Source: Phlegmacium glaucopus (taxonomy: Eukaryota > Basidiomycota > Agaricomycetes > Agaricales > Cortinariaceae). From it: a stretch of 64,000 nt of DNA. Under the pieces are notes generated by a model. That model was not told the origin of the DNA and searched no databases. It saw nothing but the letters and a program-made list of their open reading frames with translations. Shown in pieces: positions 11,120 to 23,052 of this stretch (positions are counted from its first letter, which is position 1; every line of letters starts with the position of its first letter). The stretch spans positions 1 to 64,000 of the forward strand of contig MU130051.1 of the NCBI GenBank assembly GCA_015039465.1. The letters run 5' to 3'. The position numbers were made by a program, and so were the translations under genes.

Positions 11120-12890
11120 GAGCGCTGATGCCGGACGCTGTTAGCGCAGAATGGAGCGCATATATCATGATATGCATGAGAAACGGTCAGTCACATAAAT
11201 AAGAAAGCCTAGAGTCAACTTACCAATATGCTAATAGTATCGAAGGGACGCATATGTGCGCCTTTATGGGAATATTAAGTCATTCAAGATGGAAAACACT
11301 CACGATGATTCTAATTTAGCACGCCTGCCATGTTGATGATCGTCGGATGACGTCGCGAATTCCTGATATATCCACTAGAGGCCATGGCATGGGCAGAGTG
11401 ATGTGTAGCATTCCTGGGAGACAGGATGGGGAAGGAAGGAAGGGGAATGGGGACGATTTTGCGACATCCGATATACTTAATTAATTATTGTAATACCCCA
11501 GAGTCCTGTCAAAGTCGAATTGTCTTTTCGAAAAGGATTTCGAAAAGATCATCATGAAGGTCGAAGGCAGAAAGGAGCTCGGTTGCAGCAAGGGCGCCGA
11601 AAATCACAAATAGGGGCCAAATTTGCCAGCTCCGCGCGCGGAACAGTTGTACGAAGAATATATTCCCACGCTCGCTAACCTCAGATTTGAACGTTTCAGA
11701 ACATTCAAAAAGGGGATTGTTTTTGACCCAAAATTTGCTCAATCTTGTCCGGATTAATGCATCAGGCCTTCTGCTATCCTTCAGATACGCATACTAGTCT
11801 GGGAATGAACCCTCTTCGAAAATCTTTCTGAAATTTGAATCCGGAAACAGCATTTGCCTCCTTTTATAAAGTCATGCCACGTTGGCGTCACCTGATTGGG
11901 TCCTTTTCGGCCTTTGACAGGGGTCTGATTAGCTTTGATAACAGTTGATAACAAAATTGTGCACCCATGATCAGTCTCGTTCCCAACACTTTGGCCGAAC
12001 TGACCAGATACTCGAGTCTACTCGTCTCCTCTACAGCCTCTTTCTCATGGCCGAGTTTTTTTAGCAGTCCAACAGCATTGTGTCCCGAGCCGGCGATGCT
12101 TATTCCCTGTAGATGGCTACCAGAATTCTGGGTCTGAGCCGAAAGTGACGTTGACCGTCATAGACCGTGGAAAGTTTAAAATTTTCCACCCATAGCATCA
12201 CCGTCTTAACCAGTTACCTCCAGTTACAGGCTGTTACAGGCAGTTACTCGTAAGTTGTAACACATACGGTTCTCTGTATGATCATGCGTACATCCGGCCC
12301 ACCCTTATCACGACCCCGTCGGCCCGGGACGATCACGATATCTATTTTGGACTTTTGTTTTAGAGCACAGAGAATACCAGAAGACTATATATTGGTGAGT
12401 TGCAAAGGAATGCCGTAATTAGTTTGGCACCCGGTGAATGAACGATCTCCGACATATGGGACATATGGGTCAGAGGATGGGTCAGAGGATGGTGCCCAAA
12501 AACATCAACTTTTCCGGTTTTCAGTCCATACCCAAATCCATTTGGGAAGGGTCCAACCTGCGTAGCGAAGAATCGCGACCTTCGCCCAGATTTGTGCCCC
12601 AGGAGCCAAAACCAGTCGGTGAACCTCGCTGAGCACGTCTCAACCTAAAAGAACTGGTATTTCCATGTTTTTCGCATTTACCAGTACTTTTTATCTGATG
12701 GCAAACAAACTTTAGAAGCTTGCCCGAAATGGGCGCCGTCCTATGCCGTCCTCTCAGCCATATGTCAGATATGTCAGAGTGGTTTGTATGATGCGGGGTC
12801 GATCCCCATCAAGGAAGATGGATTTAAAACAAAAATGCTTAAACCCGCTTTCGTTTCACTTTCCTCCCCTCTCTCCATTCCTTCTCAAGA
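11120..12890. other. 1.8 kb without a supported gene
   Basis: Only short frames, with no motif I recognise. Seen: a near-palindrome GTGGAAAGTTTAAAATTTTCC at about 12167, GTTACAGG/CAGTTAC short repeats at 12210-12250, a doubled GGGTCAGAGGAT at 12468-12492, and tRNA-promoter-like boxes at 12772-12806 (see rejected list). The right end is the promoter of the MFS gene. Confidence 0.5.
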
Positions 12891-15211
12891 ATGGCTTCTG
12901 ACCCAGTGCTAATGAAAGAATCTGATGCAAAGCTTGAAGCTTCATCAGAGGCAGGGTCAAATTTTGAGCACTCGGCAACTGAGGAACGGCAGTTAGTTCG
13001 AAAACTTGATGGACGGATCCTTCCAATCGCCTGTCTGCTTTATCTGTTTGCATGTTGGTTATGTCGTCTACCCAGCTAGCCCTTCCACTAACATAACTAT
13101 AGTCCTGGATAGATCAAACTTGGGCAATGCAAGGCTACAAGGATTACCTGCCGACGTGTTAGGAGGCGACGTGACGGGAGAACTATTTGATTGGGTCAAT
13201 TCTGCTTTCTTCTTCTCATACGTGCGCTCTTTTGTATCTCTAGGCTTCCAACAAATTTTAACATGTATTTTCCAGATTATCTGTCAAGTGCCTGCTACAG
13301 TCATTTCCAAACTTTTTCCGCCACGGCTCTGGCTTGCTGGAGCTGCCATCGGTTGGGGAGTGGTTTCAAGTCTCATGGTAGGTACACTTCCGCCGATGTC
13401 ATCTGAACCCGAGTAACAAAATTCTAGGCGACAAGTTTTAGTTTCGGCAGTCTTATGTCAGCTAGAGTAATTCTGGGCATCTTTGAGGCTGGATTTGGCC
13501 CAGCGATCCCGTTGTATTTCTGTGAGCGAGATAATGGTATTGCTACGTTGAATGACCGTATTCATGCTTTACCCATAGCATTCTACTACACGAAGGAAGA
13601 GATGGGTCAAAGAGTCAGTGCGAAATCTATATATTTACCAATCTCAAGTCCTGATATTATCTAGATGGCCTGGTGGTTTGGCTTTGCAGCCGTAGCAGGT
13701 GCTTTCGGTGGACTCATCGCTTTCGGAGTCCAGCATATCCATTCCTCGGTATCGAATTGGAGGTTATTGTTCATCATTGAAGTGAGCCCTACCATCTTCA
13801 AGAAAATAGTGATTGATGCCTTCCATTTCCTTACCTAGGGTATACCTCCTGTTGTGCTGGGTATCGTAACTACGTTCATTCTCCCGGACCGACCTGAGTC
13901 GACAACTTTCTTAACGGAGAGAGAACGTAGAATTGCTCTTGACCGAATGAACAGAGCAACAAGTGGAGATAAAGGCGCGGTGGTCCAGAAAGGTAGCACA
14001 GATGATCTAAACTTACCGTTTCGCAAACTGATTTCGCTTGGTCAGCCCATGTTTATGCGGCTCTCCGCGACTGGAGGGTGCGTACATCGCACCTAACCGT
14101 GAATCAAATATTCTGACATAACTTTTTGGAGTAGATTTATATGGGAGGAGTGATCTATTTCGGACTCAACAACGCACTATCTGCAATTTCGGCGTTCTTA
14201 CCTACCATCATCACCACATTTGGGTTCAGTACGTCTCCGCCTAACATAAGCTTTGACTCACGATCTTAGAATATTTTTCTCAGCAAATGCTCGAGCTCAA
14301 CTCCTGACTGTACCGCCATATGCTGTAGCTGCTGTAATCCTTGTTTCGTTCTCATATGCGTCAGATAAGTTGCAGACCAGGGGTATTTTTATGTCTATCG
14401 CGTGTACTTTGGGCGGAATTGGTTATCTGTATGTTTTGATCTCTCGACCTCCCTTCGTTCTTTTGAAGCTCATACTTTTGTGACGTCAGAATTCTGCTTA
14501 CGGTCGCACATAACAATCATGCTCGGTACTTTGCCACATTCTGTATCGTAAGTGGGACCTATACCACCATTGGACTTACTATCGCTTGGTGTAGGTCTTC
14601 TATTGTCCGCTTGATGTATTGAGAGCGTTGCTAATCCCTTATATTGGCAGATGCGCATAATCTCGGCTCGGAGACGAAGAAAGCTGCAGGAATTCCTATG
14701 TTTATGGCTATAGGCCAATGCGGTAGTGTCCTTGGCTCTCATCTCTTCCCTAAGGCGGAAGGACCCAGATATATGTGAGGGATATGATTTAAATCGCCTT
14801 TTGAGACATTTTTTCACCGTCCCGCTTGCCTCCTCCGTTTACAGCACAGGCTTTGCCGGTGAGAATTGAACTTACCATCATTGAGCTGTTCAAAAATACT
14901 GACGCAGATGGCTCTTCTAGTTTCATGTGCTCTTCTATTCTTGGGCGCTGTGTGTGCGATAATCTTGTCGGTAAGTTACTCCAGGCCACCCATGTATTCG
15001 TCCATCTTTTCATTATAGTGTGATACAGATCTCATACAGACTAGAAAACGCGAGGCGAAACAAGCTTTATGGGATACCCGAACCCAATGCTAAAGTTGAT
15101 ACCCACGAGCTTGCTGACAAGGTCCCTTTTTTATCTTTTGATCTCTGGGTTATTAATGACTGATGATCGATGATCTTCCACTAGGCTCAAGGATTCCGAT
15201 ATGTTGTATGA
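12891..15211 (+). CDS. MFS transporter, allantoate permease (Dal5) family
   Basis: Plasma-membrane anion:cation symporter of the Dal5/ACS branch of the major facilitator superfamily, which takes up allantoate, ureidosuccinate, vitamins or similar organic anions. The exact substrate cannot be read from sequence. Start ATG at 12891 opens MASDPVLMKESDAK. About ten introns of 50-60 nt. Visible markers: RKLDGRILPIACLLYLF before TM1, the YLDRSNLGNA loop, ATVISK and a GxxEAGFGPAIPLY segment (TM4), FYYTKEEMGQRM, FGLIAF-type TM5, SNWRLLFIIEGIP, the central loop ending LPDRPESTTFLTERER, PTIITTFGFTNARAQLLTVPPY, and the C-terminus QGFRYVV stopping at 15209-15211. Twelve TM segments are expected. The frame appears intact when spliced. 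Confidence 0.92.
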
Positions 15212-15646
15212 AATGAACTATACGAAATTGCATTTGGCTTTTTTCCCCTTTGTCAGATCGTCCTGTAACTGGATATACGTAACATAGTGAATAGTATCAA
15301 GGACAGACAAATGATTCCCTCGTATGACAAGGCATAAACCCTGCTTGAGTAACCGAATATCCATTATACTATAAGTACCTCTTTTTATTTCTTCCATTTT
15401 ACCTTACCTTCATTTGCCATTCCATTAATTTTTCTTAATGCTCCTTTTCATTATCCTCTTTGTTTTATCTACTCCAAGTTACAGTAGTCTAAAGAATTCA
15501 TGGTATAACGACCCGCTCGTTTTGTGTCTCAGTCGTTTGCAGACCAAACAACTGAGTTAATATATATTAAGATATATACAGTACTTTGCACTTGAGACCG
15601 GTGACCGTCTGTATATGAACCTGTCGAATCAGTGTCGATATTGTTA
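15212..15646. other. MFS 3' region, no gene seen
   Basis: AT-rich 3' flank up to the TA dinucleotide that precedes the TIR element. No coding sequence or RNA gene recognised. Confidence 0.5.
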
Positions 15647-16454
15647 AGGTAGGTGTCATCCACAATCGACAAAGTCACGTGTAGTTACTCTTTGTGACAT
15701 AGACACAGAATAAATTAGGAAAGTCATTTTAGATAAGACGATATCTCGAGCGTATGAGTGCGATCCATGATTTTCGTTTAGGAGAAGTCTTTATATCACT
15801 ATTCTTGACACTCCTGAGAACTCTCTTGGTTATCGGATGGCTTGATCTTGACTAGTTTCCCTCGGAATGTCAGAAATTGGCAGCAAGCTGGACATCTCAG
15901 AAGGATTGCCTTGCTCGATAACTGTTGGCTGGTTGATTGGTCCATCTTTGTCAGTCCTGCTTTCCATCTGTAATTTTTTGGTTTATGTAGCAGTTATTAT
16001 TTGATCCCAGACTTACATCCTCGTCTGAATCAGAACTCCCTTCTGCATCTCTATCTGATAAGTCAGACTCAGCTCCAGTTGATCTCTGTCGTTTAACTGC
16101 TAGAGCATCTCTAGCAGCCGCTGCATGTGCTAGACGTGATAGTGTGGCCTTTCTTTTCCTGGGCATAGCTCAAAACTGAGGGGAGGCGTGTTGTAAGGTG
16201 TATAATCTACATGATATCTATACAGAATCACTTATTTTGGAAACTACATCTTCAATTTTCACACAAAAATTAGATTACATGTGCTATATTGTAGATTGGT
16301 CGATTTCAAACAGATCTCCTAAAAAAAATGGCCTATAAACGGTTGATGAAGGTGATTTCAAAAGGCTTTCGGCCTTAATGAGCATGTCATTTCTATTTTG
16401 GGAGGTGTCACACATATGCCACGTGACTTTGTCGATTGTGGATGACACCTACCT
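15647..16454. mobile_element. 808-bp DNA element with 35-bp perfect TIRs and TA duplication
   Basis: The 35-bp ends at 15647-15681 and 16420-16454 are perfect inverted copies, starting AGGTAGGTGTCATCCAC. TA stands directly outside each end (15645-15646 and 16455-16456), the signature of Tc1/mariner-type insertion. It is far too short for a full transposase with a DDE domain but holds one small spliced gene on the minus strand. It ends about 145 bp before the Mad3 start codon, so it may sit in or supply part of that promoter. Confidence 0.85.
15830..16166 (-). CDS. Small basic/acidic protein inside the TIR element
   Basis: Two exons, 16166-16017 and 15967-15830, split by a 49-nt intron with canonical ends (GTAAGT...TTACAG); without splicing the frame stops soon after. 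The product is about 95 residues. It opens MPRKRKATLSRLAH and has a basic, helical N-terminal half with nuclear-localisation character. An acidic serine stretch (SDLSD...SSDSDED) follows, then a polar tail. Proteins that open in this way occur at the N-terminus of Tc1/pogo-type transposases in agarics (from memory). So this is either a truncated transposase reduced to its DNA-binding and nuclear part, or a host gene carried along. Confidence 0.5.
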
Positions 16455-16599
16455 TATCCGATTTCAGGCTGGTCACGAGCCTATTTGCACATTGTGTGAT
16501 GGCACGTGTTACGTCGCGAGGCGATAACGTGACTCATAATAATATTTCCTAACTCGTCGATCAACTTGAATAACTATCACTGCCTTTTTTCTTTGACAA

Positions 16600-18143
16600 A
16601 TGGACTCTGCAATGAGTGACGACAAGGAACTTCAGGAAATAAACGTTAACATTGTCGACTGTGATTTACTAGAAGCATCGAAAGAAAATATACAGCGACT
16701 TGCCACTGGACGCCGTGTAACTGCATTGTCGGCAATATTATCGACACCTCATGCTCAGAGAGAAGCTAAGCTATCTGCAACCCGAAACCGACTCCGCATA
16801 AACGTGGAACTTGCTCTGGATGACGAAGAAAGTGATCCCCTGGAGGCTTACTGCCGGCTTGTTTATTGGACAGTGGAGAACTACCCCCAGGGTCATTCCG
16901 CAGAATCAGGTCTTCTCGAACTTCTTGAAGAAGCCACGAGGATATTGAAAGATGACAGGAACGGAAAATGGAGAGGCGACATCAAGTACCTGAAACTGTG
17001 GTTGCTCTATGCCAGTTACGTGGAGCAATCTACCATAATTTACAAGTTTTTGATCGCGAACGACATTGGCACGGACTTTTCTCTTTTGTATGAAGAGCAT
17101 GCAGCGGTACTGGAGAGGGACGGCCGGTTAGTATCGGTTTATCAGTTTCCGGAGTCCATAAAAGTGACCTTCTAGTAAAGTCGAAAGGAAGCGGACGAAG
17201 CATACGCGCTGGGCATAGCAAGAAAAGTCCGGCCCCTCGATCATCTCCAGAACAGATATTTCGACTTCCAGAAACGCATGATGTCTAATGCCTCACTACC
17301 AAATCCTGAACCGAGGGCATCAACTTCGTCTCAGGTCCCAAGACAGGCCCTGGCAACCACCGCAACCTCTTCACCCGCAACCTCATCAGTATCATCAGTA
17401 CGGACACCTTCATCCCGGGGTGGCCTCCCACTCACTTCCAGAAATCCAACTTCGTCATCGAACGGCCGCATCCAAATATTCGTCGACCCTTCAGGTTCAG
17501 AGGCACAAGCGGCAGAAGCTAACAACAACGCGACGAATGCATGGGATGATCTCGGCACACGTAAGACTCGGATTAAACAGAATATACCAGAAGTGAAGAA
17601 ATTGGCTGGGACGACTCTGAAGCAAGCAGGACGTTCCAAGAGAATAGCGTCCAATTCTGGTTCTGGGTCTGGTGTGACCACTTCGGGATCAGGTTCAACG
17701 ATCGTACCATTCCGGGACCCTCCAGTACCAGCAGGGGATATCAACATGCCACCTCCGCCTGTCCCCACCAAGAAAGCAGGAGAAGCTGGGCCTCGGGGTT
17801 TTACACCGTTTGTCGACCAGGTCCCTGAATCCGCGGCTGGGGTAGTAGTACCTGGTACGCCAAAGTTCACGCCATTCCGAGATGAAGTAAGTGGTCGTTT
17901 TTTTCGTGATTCCTCTCTGTATCTTGTGAATAAATGGTAATGACTGACTACGTACCTCCCCTCTAGTCCGCGGTGGCTTCGCCTGCTGCCATCCTGCCTA
18001 TCGAAGATTCTATCATGAAAATCAAGAAGGCTGATAAGAAGGCTGCTGCCCCGGCCACAGAGGCAGAAGCTTTGCGGAAGGACCCATTGAAGAATTATCC
18101 TCAAGACAATACGGGCTGTCTAGTCATTCAAGATGATGATTGA
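16600..18143 (+). CDS. MAD3: Spindle checkpoint protein Mad3/BubR1
   Basis: Part of the mitotic checkpoint complex that inhibits APC/C-Cdc20. Three exons; introns near 17129-17178 and 17887-17966. A KEN box sits in SKENIQRLA (about residues 27-32). The Bub1/Mad3 TPR region follows (about 75-215), with YCRLVYWTVENYPQG, KYLKLWLLYASYVEQ, IYKFLIANDIG and the end helix ALGIARKVRPLDHLQNRY. The rest is disordered, with ABBA-like motifs (IQIFVD, and FTPFRDE and FTPFVDQ, about 255-430) of the kind that bind Cdc20. No kinase domain follows: the frame ends IQDDD at 18143. So it is the Mad3 form, not Bub1. I did not see an obvious second KEN box. Start at 16600; MSDDKE at +5 codons is an alternative. Confidence 0.92.
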
Positions 18144-19342
18144 TACATTGGACACTAGATTTCTCTGACCGATTCCAACTTTGAATAAACTCTACTACTG
18201 TTAATCGATTATGACCTCACTAATACCCCCCTCTCTTTTTAATTTGTCCATGTAGATTGGAAAAAGGTTACTCGAAATGTGATTTATATCGTGGAATGTT
18301 CGAGGGATTCGGTGTGCGCTGAAAGCTTATGAGCGGGCTCTCAAGACAGACTCAGGACCTTGTATGGACGCTACTATGGGTACCACGTTTTGTGCCAGCT
18401 TCTCGACGTAATGGAAGTTAGGAAGCCTGGAATTGCACATTTCTACAAGGCGTTTGGGGGCAACCCGACCGTGTACGCCATTTGATTTTTGTTGTTGATC
18501 AACACTCGAATGCCTAGAGTCGCATACTCGCAACAAGTTTTCCGAGGAAGAAGTGTGAGGCAACCAGCTGATGATTGTAGACTTCCAGACCAATCAGTTA
18601 TCCTCCTGAAAGGTTGGTATCCCATTTGGTCTCATTTGGGCCATGGAACATAGCAGAATCGAAATTGCGTTCTTATCGTAGTAACTGATAAATCGAGAGG
18701 AGTGGAGTATTTCCTGCGGAGCGTAGAGCACGGTGTGTCAGATAGTTTCGGTGGCGCTATCATTTCATGTGAACTCCAATTCATTTTGTTTGTTGGGCAA
18801 CTAGGTAGTGCAGGTGATGTAAAATTATATTGTGTCAATCAAGGACAGTCGATATGGCTGATCAACAGCATCCTATCTGGTATTTCTCAAGCGCCCCAGG
18901 GACAATATCTTGCCGGGTTTTCAGCAAGGCCTCGAGCATCTGGATCGCCCTATTTCCTACCAACGAGTCAGCGATAATAATTTCACGCAAATTGAATGCC
19001 CGGCTCCAGGAAGGACCAAATTGCATATACCGCGGACAGGGACTGTTGGCTTGATCCATGCTGAAGGCCCCATCATTGCCACTGATAGCCCCTCTTCTGA
19101 AAGGCTAGTGGATGACAAATAATATTAACCTTCGCTCTGGAATGCCTTCGATTCTCGAATAGAACCCGCGGTTATTCAAGGATGACAGCAAGGCCTAGGA
19201 ACTGAGTACTGAGTTGCCGCTAGATGATCCTGGACTATACTTATCGTTCATTTCATGGAATATATAAAGAGGACTGGGTACCTTCCGAGTAACTATCATT
19301 CGCCCCATTACCCAGCTCCTCAAGTCACCAAACGGGCTTTAT
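18144..19342. other. 1.2 kb intergenic, no supported gene
   Basis: Contains several short frames on both strands (18327-19122) with neither conserved motifs nor convincing splice structure. The last 80 bases hold a TATA-like box (ATATATAAAG, about 19259) suited to the small secreted gene at 19343. Confidence 0.5.
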
Positions 19343-19789
19343 ATGATGACTTCTTACCGCTGCATTGTTATCTTGCTTGCTTTCTTGTTTTGTCTTTCAT
19401 CCGCTGCACCTATCACTCTCTCCATCGATAGCTCGCCTTCGATAGTAAATGGCACCAATAACACTCTATCATCAGCCATCAGCAATGAGAGCAAAACATC
19501 ATCGCGGAATATGATACCTGGGTCAACAACGGAAAGGTAGCGTTCATTTGTTAAGCGCAAGTTGAAATGAAAACTGATAATATTTTGATGCAGGGGGACA
19601 TCGAACCTTTTCCATGACTTCTTCCAAAAATATACCACATTGTCATCATCGTCAAAAGCTGGACAAGCTTCAACTAGCCAGCACTCCTCGAATTTGCGCC
19701 GTCGGATTGCCCGTCGACGCCATCCGGTATGTGATCAATTTTCAGTGTTCACTTGACCAATGTCGTCCTAACCTTGCCATTTTCAGTGA
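19343..19789 (+). CDS. Small secreted protein, unknown function
   Basis: ATG at 19343 opens a clear signal peptide (MMTSYRCIVILLAFLFCL..., cleavage likely after SSAAP-type sequence near residue 22). A Ser/Thr/Asn-rich region with N-glycosylation sites (NGTNN, NESK) follows. An intron near 19537-19592 (GTAGCG...GATGCAG) leads to a second exon ending in a strongly basic tail with three arginine clusters (RRRIARRR). A further intron at 19727-19786 places a stop straight after it. The mature protein would be about 90 residues with no cysteine pattern. It resembles the general class of small secreted fungal proteins. The TATA box 84 bp upstream supports real transcription. Confidence 0.5.
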
Positions 19790-20090
19790 TCAAATATGAA
19801 GTTAGATATGTTTTAGATGCGCATCACACTATAGCGAGGGATAGATAATTTATGATAACATGGAAAGAAGGAAACTTGTACAATAATATTTTGAAGACAA
19901 ACATATAACCGGTTAACCCTGCACCTGAGGAAAGTCTGCTTAGGTAACACTTGTGGAAGAGATTGGAAAGGGAAAACTTGGGGAAACAATTTTTTGTGAG
20001 GAACCACCATTCTGTTTAGATTGTCCAGAGGCTAGGACTAAGTCTGTCCTCTAAATCGATCGCCTTCTATTCCAACCACTACAATCAACC

Positions 20091-23052
20091 ATGGATTCAC
20101 CCTACAATCAACACTACCTCGAATCAGGCCCTCGTCCCCATCCTTACCTCCATGAACCTCTTTTATACATCACAAACATACCACCTTTTGTATCAGACGA
20201 AATGCTGGCCCTGGCATTCGTGAGCTGTGGCCCATTCAGACCAAAAATTCAACGCGACGGATCCCCCAATCTTCTCTCAGGCATCATCGAATTCAAGTTT
20301 CTTGAAAAAGGTAATTAGCTCACCATCTTGTACATTTATACTTTGAGGCTCCTTTTCTTTTGAGCTCTAATTTTCCATCTTTTTTTACAGCTGAGAAGGC
20401 TCTTGCTATTCTTCAATCACGTCACATTCCAGAACTCCCGACGCCAGTTCCTTTGGTCCTTTCCCCATATCCACCTACGAATCCACCCACGCCATTGCCG
20501 CCACCATCTGCTTTGCCACGTTTGGTCAAACAGTTGCCATTAGAATACACCGATTCTCAGTTGTATGACCTCTTCCGCCCATTTGGCGCCCTCGCCTCGG
20601 CGCGTACTCAGACCCAGTTTGGCCCCGATGCCGGTATCATAGAATTCTGGAACGAAGAAGATGCTATTCAGGCAGAGCAGGCAATGCATTGTGCCGAAGT
20701 AGAGGGCCAAAATATCGCAGTTCAGGTCTATCAACCAAGACGGCTGACTGGTGCCGTGGAATTCAATGTTGCAGCACCCACCTTTGTGCCTTCGGGTTTG
20801 GTTTATCCTCCCTATCCTACTCAGGTTAGATAATCCGATCCTTCACATTCCATGTATTGACAATTTCGCGATAGTATTCACCTTCTCGAAGCATTCCTTA
20901 TTCGCCTCTGCGATCTCCTGTGCAGACACCGCCACCTTTTATACATGGTCCAGGCCAACAGGTACAACTGGCACCTGTCGTTGGCCCAGGATCATCCAGC
21001 CACAGTGGTTTAATTGACCCATGCAACTTGTTCTGCAAAGTGAGCATGAATTACTCTCCCTTCACAGTAACGCTGACATCTATGGTTCAGAATCTGAGTC
21101 CAGAAATCGACTCTAACAAGCTTTTTACCCATTTCAGTCGGGTAAGCCACCCGTATTTTTTAATTTATTCAGCAATTTTTTTGGTAATCATTTCATATCC
21201 AGTTTGGTCAAATCGTAAGGTATGCGATTTCTTGATTCTTCCTGGAATTTTCATTCATGTGGCTCTCAAGTGCCCGTGTGATGCGTGACGAAAATGGCGG
21301 CAGTCGTGGTTTCGGTTTCGTATCATACCACGAGCCTGAACATGGTAAAATATATTCTATTTATTTAATCCATCGGACTCAATTTTTTGTTTTTCAAGCT
21401 GCTGAAGCTCTGCGTGCTATGAATGGGGTTATGCTTGGCACAAAGCAAATTGTAGTCAGACTTCATGAACCAAAGCAGCTACGGCAAGAAAAGTTGGCAC
21501 AGCGCTTTGGACACAATGGCCATCCAAGGAGGAGCTCAAGTGAGGCCACTAGTCCAGCTATAAGTGAAGCTGGTGAACAAATGTTTACTGGGTGGAGTAG
21601 TCCACGAATGTATCCGAGTGCGTTGGGCTCGCCAGCACTTTCTCCCAAACCAATCCAATTTGAACGTACTGAGAGAGGCAGAAGAGGTTCTGGAAGCTAC
21701 TATACCGTATGTTTCATTTATGTTCCCAAATACTGATCTACATAACCAAATATTTTGGTAGGCTGCCCTCAATGGTACTCTCAACATGCCGATTACTTAT
21801 AATTCGCTATCCACTCTATCGACGGTGGTCCGCAAGGAGGTCTTAACTGGAGAAGTCAGTCGACAGGTCAAATCATTAGAGGCGGTCGACGACAAAGATG
21901 TTGATGTTATCGTGGAATCCATTGTATCCCTATCACTTAGCAATGTCCTGCAAATTATCGAAGACCCAGCTAAATTGAAAGACCAGGTCGATCATTTCAA
22001 GAGCAAGCTGCCTAGGATTGAAACTCCCGAGGAATCGCCATCTCCACCTGCCTCGGAGCCCACTTCTCAAGATTCACGCCTGCTTGATAACAATGCAGCG
22101 GCGAGTGCGCCTGAACATCCTTCCACACCTGTTTCCCTCTCTCCTCCTCGCACTTCTTCTCCTGCAGGCTCGGTGCCGCCACTTTCGGAACGCGACAGGC
22201 TGTTTGCAGCTATTGCTAAACTAGAATCAGATCGTCAAACGGACTTGACTGACCTCATCATGAGTTTACCCAGACGAGAACGGGCTCTGTGCCTCTTCAA
22301 CAACGAGGTCCTCCGTGCAAAATTAGCAGACGCCAAAATCGTGTTGGATAGTGAAAGTGCCGACGAACAAGAAAGCAAGCCAACTGACACTCAATCGACC
22401 AAATCAGCACCTGTACCTTCCACACCCCAAGCGAAGAAGAGTGCTGTACCTCAATTAGAGGCATCACCACATACCCCCGAACTTCCTGGAGCTTCTGTTC
22501 TTGCACCACCTGTGCCTGTGACTCCTAGTCCAGCTTCAGAGACGTCACATACGATTGCTTCACTTGCAAAGTTGCCTGCTGCGGAGATTGTGAGACTTGC
22601 CAATTCGGCGTCCGCGACTGGACTTCCGCTTCCCAAGGCAGATTCCCTGATTGTGCAAGCCACGGATGAGTTCATCGATCAGCTTATCAATAAACCACCT
22701 GCAATACAGAAGCAGGCGTTGGGTGAAAAATTGTACGTTTTCTCCTTTTCTTCTGGAATTTCCTTTCTAATCACTGCTTTGTTTTATTTTTCACTCCTAG
22801 ATTCAAAGTCGTCAAGTCGATGGGCGTTAAAGGAGCTGTGAGTTTATTTCCGATCTCATACTTTGATGTCAGGTCCATTTGGGACTGATGTGAATAGTAT
22901 TCTCGAGAAAAAAGACTGACTAAATATTCCTACAGCCCAAAATCACTATCGCCCTTTTAGATCAAGAAGATCTCCGTGCTCTCGCACATCTCATGGACAG
23001 CTACCCATCTGTACTCAAGGAGAAAGCCCTTGCAGTCGTTATCAAGCGATAA
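20091..23052 (+). CDS. rrm4: Rrm4-like RNA-binding protein (three RRMs, MLLE repeats)
   Basis: Rrm4 of Ustilago maydis rides on early endosomes and carries mRNAs along microtubules in hyphae. This gene has the same order. RRM1 is LLYITNIPPFVSDE (residue 26 on), RRM2 is LVKQLPLEYTDSQLYDLF, and RRM3 is NLFCKNLSPEIDSNKLF with RNP1 as SRGFGFVSY. A linker follows (SSSEATSPAISE), then three helical MLLE-type repeats: LTGEVSRQVKSLE, LFAAIAKLESDRQTDL, and the C-terminal EKLFKVVKSMGVKGAPKITIALLDQEDLRALAHLM. MLLE domains bind PAM2 peptides, as in the endosomal adaptor Upa1. About eight introns. Start at 20091; stop at 23050-23052. Roughly 790 residues. A poly(A)-binding protein is less likely: only three RRMs, and MLLE repeats rather than one. 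Confidence 0.85.

Noticed and set aside
12772..12806. tRNA-like boxes: TGTCAGAGTGG (box A-like) and GGGTCGATCCC (box B-like) just upstream of the MFS gene
   Set aside because: The spacing is only about 13 nt, far too short to hold an anticodon arm, and no acceptor stem can be formed. At best a deleted tRNA relic.
17331..18104. 257-codon minus-strand frame
   Set aside because: Antisense to the disordered region of MAD3. Low-complexity composition and no motif.
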